64,000 nt of DNA from Delphinapterus leucas (Eukaryota > Chordata > Mammalia > Artiodactyla > Monodontidae): the NCBI RefSeq assembly GCF_002288925.2, contig NW_022098001.1, positions 9,435,277 to 9,499,276 of the forward strand. The letters are read 5' to 3'. Within the stretch, counting starts at the first letter, position 1, and each line of letters opens with the position of its first letter. Position numbers and translations under genes: made by a program. Of the stretch, positions 1-13,379 are shown piece after piece. The notes below the pieces were generated by a model. It saw nothing but the letters and a program-made list of their open reading frames with translations, did not search any database and was not told where the DNA came from.

Positions 1-71
1 CCTGTGCTCCGCAATGGGAGAGGCCACAACAGTGAGAGGCCCGCGTACTGCAAAAAAAAAAAAAAAAAAAA
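1..71 (+). mobile_element. CHR-type SINE, 3' part cut by window edge
   Basis: The sequence begins inside the SINE (CCTGTGCTCCGCAATGGGAG) and runs through AGGCCCGCGTACTGC into a poly-A tail. It is the 3' portion of the short CHR form common in cetaceans. Confidence 0.9.
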
Positions 72-73
72 AT

Positions 74-190
74 AGCTTCATGAGCCCCCATATACCATCA
101 CCCAGCTTCAACAATGATCAGTATTCTGTCTTTCCAGACATACTGTGTTTATAGTCCAAGATTTCTCTTAGTAAGGAGCCCTTAACAAGC
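74..190 (-). mobile_element. Old L1M fragment, antisense
   Basis: The ATACCATCACCCAGCTTCAA stretch is typical of antisense ancient L1 (L1ME/L1MC) 3' regions. It is short and degraded. Confidence 0.4.
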
Positions 191-2246
191 TTCCCTGGAG
201 CAACAGTGAAATCTCCCTGTCTCCTCCCACCTCACTCAAGGAACTCAAAAATAAGGTTGCTTTCTGAAACTTAAACTATGAAATCAGTGTGTAATAATTC
301 AGAATGGATATGAGCAGTTGTCTAGAGACAGAATGGCTTCACAGGCCTCAAGACTTCTAATGAACATGCCAGTACATCTAAAAAAAAGAGTGTTCCGGGC
401 AAGAAGAGGCATTGATCAGCAGCAGCATCCAGAAACAGAGGTGTTACAGAGGCAGTCCTTGACCATGCCCTTGAAGCGCTGTCCTCAGCCAGCTGCTCCT
501 GTGAGCAGCTGGTCAGCCTGATAGATCTGGAAGGAAAGAACATTCATAGGGTCATAGTTAAGTTCCCTTATTTTGACGCCAAGCAACCTGCTACATTTGA
601 GCTTGCTTTCCAAGGTGCCATGCTGGTGAACGTAAATATCCCATCTGTTTGGTGGTTGATTTTCTCATTGTAAAGTAATTCCTCAACGCCCTGGTTTTAG
701 TATCAGTTTCTTGTGCTTTGTTGGCCTGGGTTAGCTTCTCTGTGAGGCAGGTTTTTTAGGTCCAAAATGTTAATATAGTCATGGTTTTCTTTCTGAATTA
801 TTCTTTGTTCACTGATTTTCAAGGAATTATTTTTATTAGAGGTTAAATAATTCCATTAGTTTAAATATCTATTTTGCTTTTGTCTGTTAAAATGTTTTTT
901 AAATTGAATCCAAAAATTATAAAAATAAAATCCTTGTTTGTTGCTTAGGTTGCCTAAACTGCTTAATAATAACTCTTTTTGTTTTTGAATTTTATTCCAT
1001 CATATACTGAGTCGATTTTGCTTAAAATACCTTAAGCAATGGCCCGAGTCAGTCTTAAGCCTAGTCTGTTTCGTCCCTTGAGTTTGTGGTTTGTTTTTGG
1101 CTTTATTTAACATGTTGTTTTCCCTTTTGATTTTTCATTCTGTCCAAAATGATTCAAGTTTGTTTTACTCTTTTATCCTATTGCCATTTTCTTACGTTCT
1201 CTTTTGCACTGAATTCTGCTTAGTAGAGTCTGAGTAATTGCCAGAAATTCTCTATTTGATTGTCATCACATTATCTTTTTTGTGCAACTCCATCTTGTGT
1301 TGATCTCTGCAGTAGTTTGCCTCTCAGTATCAGGATGTTTCAATCTCTAGATCCCATCTTTAAGATTCATAATTGAAAAACCCCAAGGTCCTTCACATGA
1401 AAATCCATTTGTGGAAAGCTCCATCTGTAATTTATTCCCTCTCGGCATAGCTCCTCAATAATGTTTTTGAGTTCCTTGTGGGGTATGAGAGGTCGTTATA
1501 AATCATCATTTTTTCCTCCTTTTGCAGAAAAAAGAAAAAAAACATTGGATTGCTTGAACTTGCTCATTATTTTTCTTCTTCCTCATATGAACTCAGATAA
1601 TGATGTTCTATGTCTGCTAGAGCTGTGAAGTTATGAAAACAGACTTCTCTTTTTGCTGAAGTAAATATTTTGTGATTTCTGAAAGTGTCCCATATCAGGG
1701 CATTTACATTCCTTTTGTAAACTCCTCTAGGAACTCTTTGCCTTAGCTTTTTGGAGCACAGTTTCATTTCATTTTTTTATATGAACTCCAAGGATGGAAT
1801 TATTGAGCTCAGTTGAGAAGATCCCATGTGACTTGCTATTTGCCTTCAAGTACAGTAATATGTTTTTTGTTGTTGTTACAGCATAGTGGACATCTGTTCT
1901 GTTGTGTTCAAGATTATCTGTGAAGTGATTTTGGTCTCTTTGTGGTCCAGATACTGCATCAAGATCCATTAGTACCAGTTAGTTTTATTTCTCATGATGC
2001 TTTAATGTTTCTCCTTCATAGCTTCTCCTTATACTTTCTCATGAGGACAAGTTAACAAGCTTTTCCCAACTAAACTCTTACCTCTTCTGGTTTCCTAATC
2101 CGACTGAAGTTAAAGTTAACATTTGAAGTTTAACTTTGCCCTTTTCCAAATAAAGACTATTCAGGATGTAAACAAACAATGTTAAAGAAAAACTTACTTG
2201 CCCTGCTCCTGTAGTTTGACTTTAATTTAACTATTAAAAAGAACTT
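191..2246. other. Intron sequence, no identified gene
   Basis: About 2 kb of AT-rich sequence. A short GC-richer patch at about 385-665 could be decayed coding sequence (see findings). On the opposite strand, two short frames at 1567-1969 are offset by a frameshift and look like an old repeat that I cannot name. No splice-flanked RGS22 exon was found. Confidence 0.5.
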
Positions 2247-2520
2247 GGGCTTCCCTGGGGGCTCAGTGGTTGAGAATCTGCCTGCTAATGCAGGGGACAC
2301 GGGTTCGAGCCCTGGTCTGGGAAGATCCCACATGCCGCGGAGCAACTAGGCCCGTGAGCCACAACTACTGAGCCTGCGCGTCTGGAGCCTGTGCTCCTCA
2401 GCAAGAGAGGCCGCGATAGTGAGAAGCCCGCGCACCGCGTTGAAGAGCTTGCCACAGCTAGAGAATGCCCTCGCACAGAAATGAAGACCCAATACAGCCA
2501 AAAAGAAAGAAAGAAAGAAA
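2247..2520 (+). mobile_element. CHR-type SINE
   Basis: It starts GGGCTTCCCTGGGGGCTCAG and has the B box GGTTCGAGCCC. It ends in an (AAAG)n tail. Target-site duplication AAAGAACTT is at 2238-2246 and 2522-2530. Confidence 0.92.
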
Positions 2521-2530
2521 GAAAGAACTT

Positions 2531-5500
2531 TACTGTAGCCGTATTTTTAAAAATGGATGCCAGTTATACAGTATTCAAGTAAACTGTGTTATAAACTGGC
2601 ATAATCTGGCCCGAATTAGTTTATTCTGGTATGTGGCTTTGCCTCCAGTGAATATTTGAATTAGTTGTTGTCATTTGCTTTTTTCCTACTTTATTTCTCT
2701 TTCTTTGGTAATCATGATAGGAAAAGAGAATTATCTTTGCCTTATACTTAGTGGTATGATGATAAATGTTTAATAACCACCTCTCTGGGCGGTGGATAAG
2801 CAGCCCTGATTTGTAGCTTTTGCTGATCTCTGCGTGTAAATACTCTCACCGTGGATGATTACAAGCTGCCAACATGGTGTTACTGAGCACAGAGTTGGGA
2901 GGAGAGGTGCAGCAGCCCACCATTATACAGTATTTTCCACCAGACAGATAGAATAGAGGTAAATAACCTCAAGAGCATGGACAGTCGTAAAACAGTAAAA
3001 TCAGGAAGTAATCGGTTTTGAGTATTCATCATCTTTGTTTTTAATATAATTTGCTTAATTGTAAGTTTATATAATTTTTGATAGTGACTGAATTTAACAA
3101 CCTACTCACCAAGTTCCTGAAAATTCGTGAATTAGCTCTTGTAAGCTGGCTTCAGTTTACAGTGGAGGAAGAGATAATGACAAGGGTAAAGGACCACTCT
3201 GATCCTCTCAATCGTATATTTCTCTAATGTTATCGCTGGAGACCCTGACCCTCCACCTTCACATTTTTCCTCTACCCTTTAGAGACTGCCAATGAACTCC
3301 TCGCTTGTACCTAGCAAAGAAAGCGTAGTATCTTTGCTCCAGAATCTCCACAGCCTGCACAGTTTGTTTAGTATAAACTGAAAATAAAAGTTTAAGAAAA
3401 ATCTTTGTATATTTCAGTAGCCAAAGTTGTTTTCGTCTTTTATCTTTCTAGTGTATGAAATAGTGTCATGGGTTTTATGGGATATTTCTTCTTCTCAGGG
3501 GCCAGTGAGGTCTTTGTTGATACTACCCTGTCAGTCCATCTGGCAGGATCCTAATGCTACCTCCCAATAAGTAGAAGGAAATAGCAACAGCAGACAGCTT
3601 TATATTTCCTCTACTCTCTTGGTGGGCATGTTGGACAGTTACTAGAAGATGGTGAAAGATACATATCTTTGTGTAGCCTTACATGATTAGAGTTACTTCT
3701 TTTACTATTGCAGTGGAGTAATGGGTCTAAGAAAAAAGGATTTGCTAAAAACGCCAAATGCTGAAGCATAAATGTTTTCTCCTAATCTCTGGAATACTTT
3801 AATAAGTTATTTTGAAAATCTTCTTTTTAAATGTCCCCAGTTTTATTAACCTGGTGATATGCTCTGCTAGTTGTCCTGTAATCCGGTATTAAGATCTCAC
3901 AGCATATAGGTTTTTACACATCTTGTACCTAGTTTACTGAGGGACTCATTTTACATCATACAGTTCTGCAGTTGGCCTGGAGGTGACAGCAGAACATCAT
4001 GCAATCAGTGTTACCAGGCAGTCATAGAAAGATACATATACATGATCATTAAAATAAATACATCAAGACAAATTATGTGAAACTGTTCCATTAACATAAC
4101 TAACAGCTGAAATGTAACATAGCAGATCAACACATGTGCTACAGCATTTGGTGTTATTCTTGACTTTGCCTTTTAAGGCTCCCCAGAACTTGTTCTTATT
4201 TTCGTTGGAACACAGATGAGTATCAAGCTGCAGCTCATCCAATGGCCCCTACTTATGGAAAAGATGCTTTCGCAAAGACTGTGCTCACCTTTGGCACAGC
4301 GAAAGTACTTCGCTGGGTGCTTCTACAGCGTGATAATTGGAATCTAACCCCATAGCTGGCATCATTTAGTCTTTGGTACAAAGAGAAACCCAAATAGCAC
4401 AGAAAGTGTTGGAGGCTATTTCATTATTTTTTTGCTTTTTACACTGTTAAAAACAAGAATAAACTCTAAACCCCAAATTCTCCTTCCTCAGGTATGTTCA
4501 TCTAGACTTTATGATGCAGTAAAGAAAACATCAATACATTTCAGGGTCTATGAAAATCAATATAATGTCGGAAAGCCAAGCCTGGAATGCATTATGATAT
4601 ATTTGAAAGGAGATTGGGATCCACTTTCATCCAAGAATATGCTCATCACATACACTTTCAAAATGATTCTGAAAGCTATTAAGTGGCAGTGCTGAAACCT
4701 TGCATGGAAAATATTTTAGCATTGGAAAAAATATAAATTGCAATGGGAAATATCATATTTTAATTTGAGCTGTCTCCTATGTAGTGCAATACAGTTGTTG
4801 CGTGCAGGATATTAGCTCTAAGTAATGAAGCATCTGAGATTTCCTTGAAAGGCAAGCAGAAACATTTTTGTATTTTTTCCTGTAATTCCAACAAGGTCAT
4901 GTGTATTAAAAATAATTTAAATTAAATATTGTTAGTCATCTTACTATCCTTTAGAAGGCAAATGTGTATCAAAATCTCTCTCTCTCTGTCTTCATTTCTC
5001 CCAGTTTGTTTCTCCATTCCACTTTCCAGTTCCATTCTTCCTCCTGTCTCCAAGGTATCTATCCTACACCTTTTTTTCTTCATAGCCTTGAGAGTTTAGC
5101 TAAACAAGAGAATTAACTCCCAGCATTTCAAGACTGTAAGAGATGTTTCAGGGGGAGGCATGGCTTTTTTTTGCATATCTGATACAGATGCCAGGAAAAG
5201 TGAGTCACAAGCACAGGTATAGAGCAGGGCCGGGCAAGCTGCCCATTGTGCATTTCCTGCTTACATAACCTTTGAGTGTCTCCAGGAGAGATGGGGTTTA
5301 GAGAGAGCCATGCTGAGTGCAGTGCCAGGCAGTCTGATCACAGACAGGCTTGTATCCCTTCTCAGAAACTTCCCTGCTGGGTTGTTAAAGAATCATAGGT
5401 TAATGTTTAAACTGGAATCATGTCGGCCACAGCTGTTTGTGAGTGAATCTCCACTTTAATGTGAATCTGAGTAGCTGACTAAGATATGAAGGGAGCATTG

Positions 5501-6347
5501 TCCCCTCCAACATTAGCTACATTGTTATTTAGTCAGTGGCTGAAAAGGAAGAACTGGGTGGCCAATAAGAAAGCAAATGATGCAGGATACTTAAACGATG
5601 TTTCTAACCTGTGATTAGACTATATTACTTAGCTATAACAAAGCATAATCTTTATATTTCATTATAAAGTCAATTAATATCAACTTACAAATGATTTTCA
5701 CCATCTTTATGTAGACCTTAAATGTGTTATTTAGCTTTTTAATTTTGTTTCATATATATGATTACATCCCTTATGTTTGTTATTATATAGTCAGTTGGTC
5801 AGTTATCCACTTAAAGATTATCTCTGGATTATTAGAAACACATATTAGAAAGACATTCTCAGATGTAATGGCAAAATTAAGTTGAATGTACTATAATTTT
5901 ACTGTGTGGCCTAATTAAGGATGGATAAATCAGTTTTCTTCTCCTTACCCCTGTAACCACTTTTGTCCCCACCCTCCTAGGGAGGTGAGGAAGAGGGAGA
6001 GACCAGAGACCAAGCCTTAAAGGAAGCCAATAAACACACACAATGTGGGCTTTCAAGATCCTTTCTAATGCTTCCAGTTCTGTGATTTTATAATAAAACT
6101 GGTAAAGAGTCAAGAAGGCGAGGGGAGTATATTACTCTTAAGGATTATGCTAGTTATCATAGCGGGGGTTGATACTTGAACAAAGAGAAGTTACTTAGGT
6201 GATAATGAACAATGTTCTGATAAACTGGCTGCAAGAAAGCAAGAAAAAAAAAAAAGTGGGAGGGCGAACAAATATACCACATTTAGGTACAATCAGAGAG
6301 AGGAAATATTTTAAAATTTCTTTTAAGATTTTGATTTAGAGCATTTA
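2531..6347. other. Intron sequence, no identified gene
   Basis: I see no exon matching RGS22 and no repeat I can name with confidence. There is a short TC-rich run near 4975-5000. The longest open frame (4432-4695) has no recognisable domain or coding signature. Confidence 0.55.
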
Positions 6348-7441
6348 TTTTTTTTAACATCTTTATTGGAGTATAATTGCTTTACAATGGTGTGTTAGTT
6401 TCTGCTTTATAACAAAGTGAATCAGTTATACATATACATATGTTCCCATATCTCTTCCCTCTTGCGTCTCCCTCCCTCCCACCCTCCCTATCCCACTCCT
6501 CTAGGTGGTCACAGAGCACCGAGATGATCTCCCTGTGCTATGCGGCTGCTTCCCACTAGCTATCTATTTTACGTTTGGTAGTGTATATATGTCCATGCCA
6601 CTCTCTCACTTTGTCCCATATCCTCATATCCTCAAGTCCATTCTCTAGTAGGTCTGTGTCTTTATTCCTGTCTTACCTCTAGGTTCTTCATGACCTTTTT
6701 TTTTCTTAGATTCCATATATATGTGTTAGCATACAGTATTTGTTTTTCTCTTTCTGACTTACTTCACTCTGAATGACAGACTCTGGGTCCATCCACCTCA
6801 CTACAAATAACTCAATTTCATTTCTTTTTATGGCTGAGTAATATTCCATTGTATATATGTGCCACATCTTCTTTATCCATTCATCTGTTGATGGACACTT
6901 AGGTTGCTTCCATGTCCTGGCTATTGTAAATAGAGCTGCAATGAACATTTTGGTACATGACTCTATTTGAATTATGGTTTTCTCAAGGGATATGCCCAGT
7001 AGTGGGATTGCTGGGTCGTATTGTAGTTCTATTTTTAGATTTTTAAGGAACCTCCATACTGTTCTCCATAGTGGCTGTATCAATTTACATTCCCACCAAC
7101 AGTGCAAGAGTGTTCCCTTTTCTCCACACCCTCTCCAGTATTTATTGTTTCTTGATTTTTTAATGATGGCCATTCTGACTGGTGTGAGGTGATATCTCAT
7201 TGTAGTTTTGATTTGCATTTCTCTAATGATTAATGATGTTGAGCATTCTTTCATGTGTTTGTTGGCACTCTGTATATCTTCTTTGGAGAAATGTCTATTT
7301 AGGTCTTCTGCCCATTTTTAGATTGGGTTGTTTGTTTTTTTGTTATTGAGCTGCATGAGCTGCTGTAAATTTTGGAGACTAATCCCTTGTCAGTTGCGTC
7401 ATTTGCAAATATTTTCTCACATTCTGAGGGTTGTCTTTTCT
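6348..7441 (-). mobile_element. L1, 5'-truncated, antisense
   Basis: The poly-T/AACATCTTTATTGGAG start is the reverse complement of the cetartiodactyl L1 3' end. It continues through 3' UTR into the ORF2 C-terminus, where the antisense frame at 6706-7254 reads the [20 protein letters not shown] region. It is truncated about 1.1 kb from the 3' end. I could not define a clear target duplication. Confidence 0.93.
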
Positions 7442-7779
7442 TAACAGGGAAGTCTGTGAAACTTCAATCCAAGTTCTAAATAAAATATTCCTGCTTTGGG
7501 ATTTTTGGCTTTTGATATCAGCTATTCAATTCATATGATTTCAAATTAGACAAATGTGTGTTCCTTAGAAGGGCGTTTCCTCTGCCTTTCTTTCCTTTAT
7601 TTTTAGCTTTAAATATGTGTTGAGCACCTCCAGGAGTCTTGTTTTAGAGAAACTTTCATTTTATCTAACTGGTGGCAGTTAATTATAGAGAGACCATGTA
7701 ATTTATCATCTAAATCAGGATTCTTTTGAAAATAAAAGGGGAAATATTAATAATTATGCCAGGATAGTAGGCTTAAACC

Positions 7780-8235
7780 AGAATGAAGTCATATGGCTAC
7801 CCTAATTGTAGCTCCTTGGGGTTGTGGGATATGCAGTTAAATCGTTTGTGGAAAAAAACAGACTCAGAGAAAGAGAGATCAGATTTGTGGTCACCAGAGG
7901 TGGGCAGAGTGTGGGGAGGGAAAACTGGATGAAGGTGGTCAAAAGGTACAAACTTCCAGTTATGAGATAAATAAGTACGAGGGATGTAATGTACAACATG
8001 ATGGCTATAGTTAGCATTGCTATGTGGTATATATGGAAGTTGAGAGTAGATCCTAATAGTTCTCATCACAGGGAAAAAATTCTTTGTCTTTTCTTTTTGT
8101 TTCTATATGAGATGATGGATGTTAACTTATTGTAATTGTTTCATGATGTATGTAAGTCAAATCATTATGCTGTACACCTTAAACTTTTACAGTGCTATAT
8201 GTCAATTATATCTCAATAAAACTGGAACAAAATAG
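7780..8235 (+). mobile_element. Old L1 (L1MA-like) 3' UTR
   Basis: Contains the typical 3' UTR wording TTTGTGGTCACCAGAGGTGG, AATGTACAACATGATGGCTA and TCTCAATAAAACTGG near the end. Sense orientation. Confidence 0.6.
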
Positions 8236-8729
8236 TCAAACAACAACAAAAAGTGTACATGGAGCCCTGTGGCTTTATAGAGCACCGTAAGAGTGTGAGG
8301 TCAGGAAGTAGGCAGTAGCCTGGAAAGGGTCTGATCTAGCTTGGACAGAAGACTGTGTTTTATTATGGTTTTTGTTGGGATGGAACTGCTGCCCCTTATT
8401 TCCTCCTCATAGTTTTATATTTGTCAGTTTTTCCTTGTTTTATTGTAGAGAATTAAATTCATAGGACTTGCATTTGAGGAAGAAGGAGAGGAAAGTGGGG
8501 AAGAGTCAAAGAATGTGCTGTGAATCGTATGAAAACTGGAAAAGGAAAAGATAATGTGTTATATTACTGAGTCATTGAGTTGGAAGGTCCATAGGCTATC
8601 CATGTGGCTATAATAAGTAGGCAGCTAGAAGCAAAGGTTTTCAGTTCAGGAAGGAAATCAGGTCTAAAGCTGTATATATTTGTGTTTCTTCCACATATAG
8701 TTGATTGTTAAGTCTCTGAGAATGGATGA

Positions 8730-9200
8730 AGTCTTTAATTCATTCATTCATTCTAAACTTATCATTATGCTAGATGCTAGGGATACAGTAATAAACAAAG
8801 CAGACCAAATCTGTCTTCATAGAGTTTATAGTCCAGTGCGAGAAACGTACGAATACAGGGACCTATGGGCACACATAAGAATGATACCTAAGCCAGACTT
8901 CAGGAGTCAAGGAAGACTCAGTCCTTTAGGATGAATAGAAGCCCAGCAAAGGGGAAAAGAGGAGGAGGGTGGAGTATAGAGGGGGCACAGAGCACATACT
9001 GTGAAAGTCCTGTGAGAGAGTGCCTGGCATGTGTGAGAAACCGAAAGAGTGTGAATTAGGAAGAAAATATTGTTGAACATAAAACTTTAATGAATGCCTT
9101 CCTTTAAGCGGGGGATATGGAGGAAGAGGAATCAACAAAGGAGCCTAAGTATGGAAATAGGCAGCGAATCAGGAGAAAGTGTTGAAGGCAGAGGAGAGAG
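8730..9200 (+). mobile_element. L2-like LINE fragment
   Basis: TTCATTCATTCATTC, then TATGCTAGATGCTAGGGATA and AATAAACAAAGCAGAC, are the common L2 3' segment. The purine-rich text after it fits an extended, degraded L2. Confidence 0.5.
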
Positions 9201-9225
9201 TCAACAGTGTTAAAGCTGCGTAAGG

Positions 9226-9635
9226 GAACTTCCCTGGTGGCGCAGTGGTTAAGAATCCGCCTGCCAATGTGGGGGACACAGGTTCGAGCCCTGGTCCAGG
9301 AAGATCCCACATGCCGTGGAGCAACTAAGCCCGTGCACCACAACTACCGAGCCTGCGCTCTAGAGCCCATGAGCCACAACTACTGAGCCCACGCACCACA
9401 ACTACTGAAGCCCGCATGCTCTAGGGCCCGTGTGCCACAACTACTGAGCCCATGTACTGCAACTGCTGAAGCCCCATGCCTAGAGCCGATGCTCCGCAAC
9501 AAGAGAAGCCACCGCAGTGAGAAGCCCGTGCACCTCAACAAAGAGTAGCCCCTGCTCACCACAACTAGAGAAGGCCTGTGCGCAGCAACGAAGACCCAAC
9601 GCAGCCAAGAATTAAAAACAAAACAAAGCAAAAAA
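9226..9635 (+). mobile_element. CHR-type SINE, long form
   Basis: Starts GGAACTTCCCTGGTGGCGC and carries the repeated CCACAACTACTGAGCC blocks. It ends CAGCCAAGAATTAAAAAC plus an A-rich tail. Target duplication GCTGCGTAAGG is at 9215-9225 and 9636-9646. Confidence 0.95.
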
Positions 9636-9646
9636 TGCTGCGTAAG

Positions 9647-11268
9647 GAATCAAGTAGGATGAAGATTAAGGAGAGAAACCATTGAATTGGCAATTACGTG
9701 GTTCTTAGTAATCTGAGACATTAGCTTCTTTGGCATGAGAACCAGATTGCAATAGATTGAGAAATGATAGAAAAGTGAGTATGAAGATTTGTTGGGAAGG
9801 GAAAGAGAGAAAGGGTGATAGTTTGTGGACAAAATGGTGACAATTAGAATAGGAGAGATTCTTTGTTAGAACACCTTTGAAGCATTAGAAAGGAGATGAA
9901 ATCAAAGGAAAGGTAGACTAAGGGCGTAATTGGTGTTGTATGGTGCTGGGGAAATGGAGTCAACAGCACGCATGAATCATTTAGCCTTGGGAAGGAGAAT
10001 TCTGAAACATCAGAGAAAGAGAAAGATTTAGAAGAAAGCTCTTGAGGGGACAGTTGAGGGCATCCATACCAGTGGTTTCTCCCAGTTGAGTGGAAGATAA
10101 ACTCCACTGAATGTGGAGAGGCCTAAGGGTACAGTTGGGAGCTCTAAGGAGCATGGCAAAGTTTAGAAATAAACAAAATCTTGCCAAGTTTTGTGGTCAC
10201 AGCTGAGGTGGGGTTTTTTTTTTGTTTTTTGTCATTGTTGTTTGTTTTTATTTTGAAGAGTATTTATAATTGAACCAACTATCATAGCTTTTATTGGGAG
10301 CTTGAGTATAGAATTGGAAAAATGAACGAATGATTAAGGTGACCCAGAATTTGGCCTCAACAAGTCAGAAGATCGAGGTGGGAGGAATTAAGAATGTTTT
10401 TAAAGTGTAGTTGAAATGATGGGCAGTTTTCAGTCCAAATTGTGTAAGAAAGTAAGACAAAGTAGGTGGTGCATGATTTATTTAGAGGACAGGAAGAAAC
10501 CGCAGATTGTACTGAAAGTAAAGCAAAGCTTGGTGAGAGGTACAAAAAGATGAAGAGTAATGGTCAGAGCGAGAAAGCTGTGCTATTAATATAGTCAATG
10601 GTAAAGTGAAGTGAAGGTCATTCTGAAGAAAATCATAAAGCAAAATTCCAGAAGGTATGATAGAGTATATAAATGGCATCTAGGGTCTCATAGGACTGTG
10701 AGTAGCAGTAGATTTTAAAAGACATGAGGAGTGAAGGCAAGACTGGGAGTGGAAAGGAAAGGAGTAGATTTGGGTGTCCACCAGAAGCTGACAGTCACTT
10801 CTATCACTGTTATTCTAGTCACCATTTCAGCCTTTTTTGTACATTACCCTCTTCACTGTTATGCTTTTAAATCGAAGCGATCACCTTGATGTCTGTACAA
10901 AGAGTTTGGTATGTGGCACACCAAGTCTCCTTAAACTACAGTGCTGAATGTAGCTGACTCAGTGATAAAACAGTTGCTTTATTTTGCCATTAGAGGATAT
11001 TCCTGCTCCAATAAAACCTGACTACTGATTTTTTTTTCTTTTCTTTTTTCTTTTTTTTTTTTTTTGCTAAATAGGAACTGATTTTAACTGAAGTGATTTG
11101 GGGGGTCAGATTTACTTTCCTTTGGCGTAAATTTGAAATTACTGAAACAAATTCTAGAGACATTTTTTAATGTTGTTAATTTGATCATGTTAGTTTTTAG
11201 TTTCTTAATTTACCTTAGTATAGACATTAATTAGTGCACTTTTTAAAACTTCCAGTTTAGAAAATGTT
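9647..11268. other. Intron sequence, no identified gene
   Basis: Purine-rich on the + strand, so several short antisense frames are open. None shows a domain. Poly-T stretches lie near 10209-10250 and 11030-11065. Possibly degraded L2, unconfirmed. Confidence 0.45.
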
Positions 11269-11283
11269 TAAGAGTAGATTTTT

Positions 11284-11497
11284 GTTTGTTTGTTTGTTGT
11301 TTGTTTTTTGCGATACAGGGGCCTCTCACTGCTGTGGCCTCTCCCGTTGTGGAGCTCAGGCTCCGGACGCGCAGGCTCAGCGGCCGTGGCTCACGGACCC
11401 AACCACTCCGCAGCATGTGGGATCTTCCCGGACCGGGGCACGAACCCGTGTCCCCTGCATCGGCGGACTCTCAACCACTGCGCCACCAGGGAAGCCC
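11284..11497 (-). mobile_element. CHR-type SINE, short form, antisense
   Basis: T-rich tail, then GCGATACAGGGGCCTCTCAC, ending CCACCAGGGAAGCCC. Target duplication TAAGAGTAGATTTT is at 11270-11283 and 11498-11511. Its three frames are open but are not genes. Confidence 0.96.
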
Positions 11498-11862
11498 TAA
11501 GAGTAGATTTTAATCTGATACAATCTTAGCTTGTTAAACAGGTTAAATTTAGGTCATTCTTCTAAATAACTCCCAAGGTTAGGAAAAATTGCCATGTGTG
11601 TCTGAAGCAAATTTCATTTAAAATATTTTAGAATCATTTGGTAAGAGTATGGTTCACTTTAGACTATTAAATCCAGCAGGCTATGTACCTACATTTTAGG
11701 GAAGGGAGTTTCCAGACTGCAGATTATCTAATTAAATAGAACATCTAGAATGTCTTTTAAATATGCCCCTTCTCCCATATTTCACAACCCTTAGGAAGAA
11801 AGAGATGTTCTTTGCTGCTCTTCAGGACTCATCTTTTAATAGCTTCAAAAATTTTGGAGTTG

Positions 11863-12074
11863 GGGCTTCCCTGGTGGCGCAGTGGTTGAGAGTCCGCCTG
11901 CCGATGCAGCGGACACGGGTTCATGCCCCGGTCCGGGAAGATCCCACATGCCGCAGAGCGGCTGGGCCCGTGAGCCATGGCCGCTGAGCCTGTGCGTCCG
12001 GAGCGGCTCCACAATGGGAGAGGCCACAACAGTGAGAGGCCCGCATACCGCAAAAAAAAAAAAAAAAAAAAAGA
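11863..12074 (+). mobile_element. CHR-type SINE, short form
   Basis: GGGCTTCCCTGGTGGCGCAG start and GCCCGCATACCGC plus poly-A end. Target duplication AAAATTTTGGAGTTGG on both sides (ending 11862 and 12092). Confidence 0.96.
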
Positions 12075-12092
12075 AAAAAAATTTTGGAGTTG

Positions 12093-13139
12093 GCTCCATC
12101 TGCTCATTTCCTCCCTCCTTAACCTCATTAATGTTATCTAAAGACCTTTTCAGTTCTCTTTATCTTCCTAGAAAATTTCAATACATTACTCATGAAATTT
12201 CTCCCTACTTTTTCTTTTTTATCACCTTGAAGCTTTTTCAGTACCCAAACTAATAATCCTTATAACATATGTGCTAGAGTGTTTCTTAATTTACCCAATT
12301 CCAATGTCTTTTATCTCCATTTCTCCTAAGTTAACTATAGGGATGGCCATATACCAGAATTCAACATAATTTGGAACTACTCCAGCTTAAGATTTTTGAA
12401 CTCTGAAATTTCCCTTTCAGATCGTAATTTCAGATTAGGCCACTATCTTCCATTCATTCATTTAGCAGACATTTATTGAGTGCCTATTATACACTGAACT
12501 TTATAGTCCTCTCTTTTAACTATGCTACATGGGCTTCTCCTTTATCTTCACTTCTAGTTCTTTGATACTCTGCCCTGCTTGTTATTGTATTACTACCCTG
12601 ACTCTAACCTCATGTGCTTTTCTACCTATAACGGACCTCATGGTTGGTCATTTCAACTGCACTTTAAATCTGAACCGTCAATTCTGACTTCTTTTCCTTA
12701 GGCTCTTTTATGATTTCTTCTGACCTTATTCATTATTATTATATTTTACAATCAATATGTATTGATATTTCCCTACATATTTATGCTTTATATTGTTCTA
12801 TATTCCATCCTGCTTTTGTCTAGGGCCTCCCTTTAATTAATTAATTAATTTAGTGTAGGTCTGCTGGTGACGAATTCTGGTTTTGTTTATTGACTTATGA
12901 CATCTTTATTTCCTTTTAATTTAGAAGGGTTTTTTTTTTTTTTTTTTACCAGGTATAGAAGTATAGGTTAGCAGTTATTTTCTTTGGGCCCTTTAAAGAT
13001 TCAAGGCAAGAGTCTATATCAGGTCCACCCCTGCTCTTAGAGTGTTTTGAGAGCCTGGGGTGTTTATAGGGGCTTCCCTACTGGCAGATCATGAACTATA
13101 ATCCTTGTCCTCTCAGCGCTGAGAAACATCCAAATACTC
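12093..13139. other. Intron sequence, no identified gene
   Basis: AT-rich. ATTCATTTAGCAGACATTTA at about 12456 looks like an L2/MIR remnant. There is an (AATT)n patch at 12834-12851 and a poly-T at about 12931. Nothing else recognised. Confidence 0.45.
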
Positions 13140-13345
13140 CAATTATAGGTAATTATAAGGACTTTGGCTGTTATTCTGTGTGAGGTGGGAAGTCACTGGA
13201 AAGTTTGAATGGAGGAGTGATACACAAAATAATTTCTCTGTTTGCTGTGGTTTAAAAAAAGGAAGACCATGAAGAAGCAAAGAAGAACCTGAGAAGACCA
13301 GTTAGGAGGCTATTGCAAAAATACAAACAAGAGATGAGGGTGGCC
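13140..13345 (+). mobile_element. L2 LINE fragment
   Basis: GGAAGTCACTGGAAAGTTTG followed by GGAGTGATA and ACCAGTTAGGAGGCTATTGC is the well-known L2 3'-half pattern, sense. Confidence 0.65.
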
Positions 13346-13379
13346 TTTAATTTTTTGTCTGGCTATTAAAATAACTTCC

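Noticed and set aside
4432..4695. 87-residue frame as a possible RGS22 exon
   Set aside because: It has no match to the RGS22 protein and no proper acceptor and donor.
11264..11529. Overlapping open frames rich in Leu/Trp/Gly or Arg/Pro
   Set aside because: They are the three readings of an antisense CHR SINE. The same peptides recur at each SINE (18655-19099, 21515-21869, 22748-23167, 35923-36217, 56248-56589, 60623-61009).
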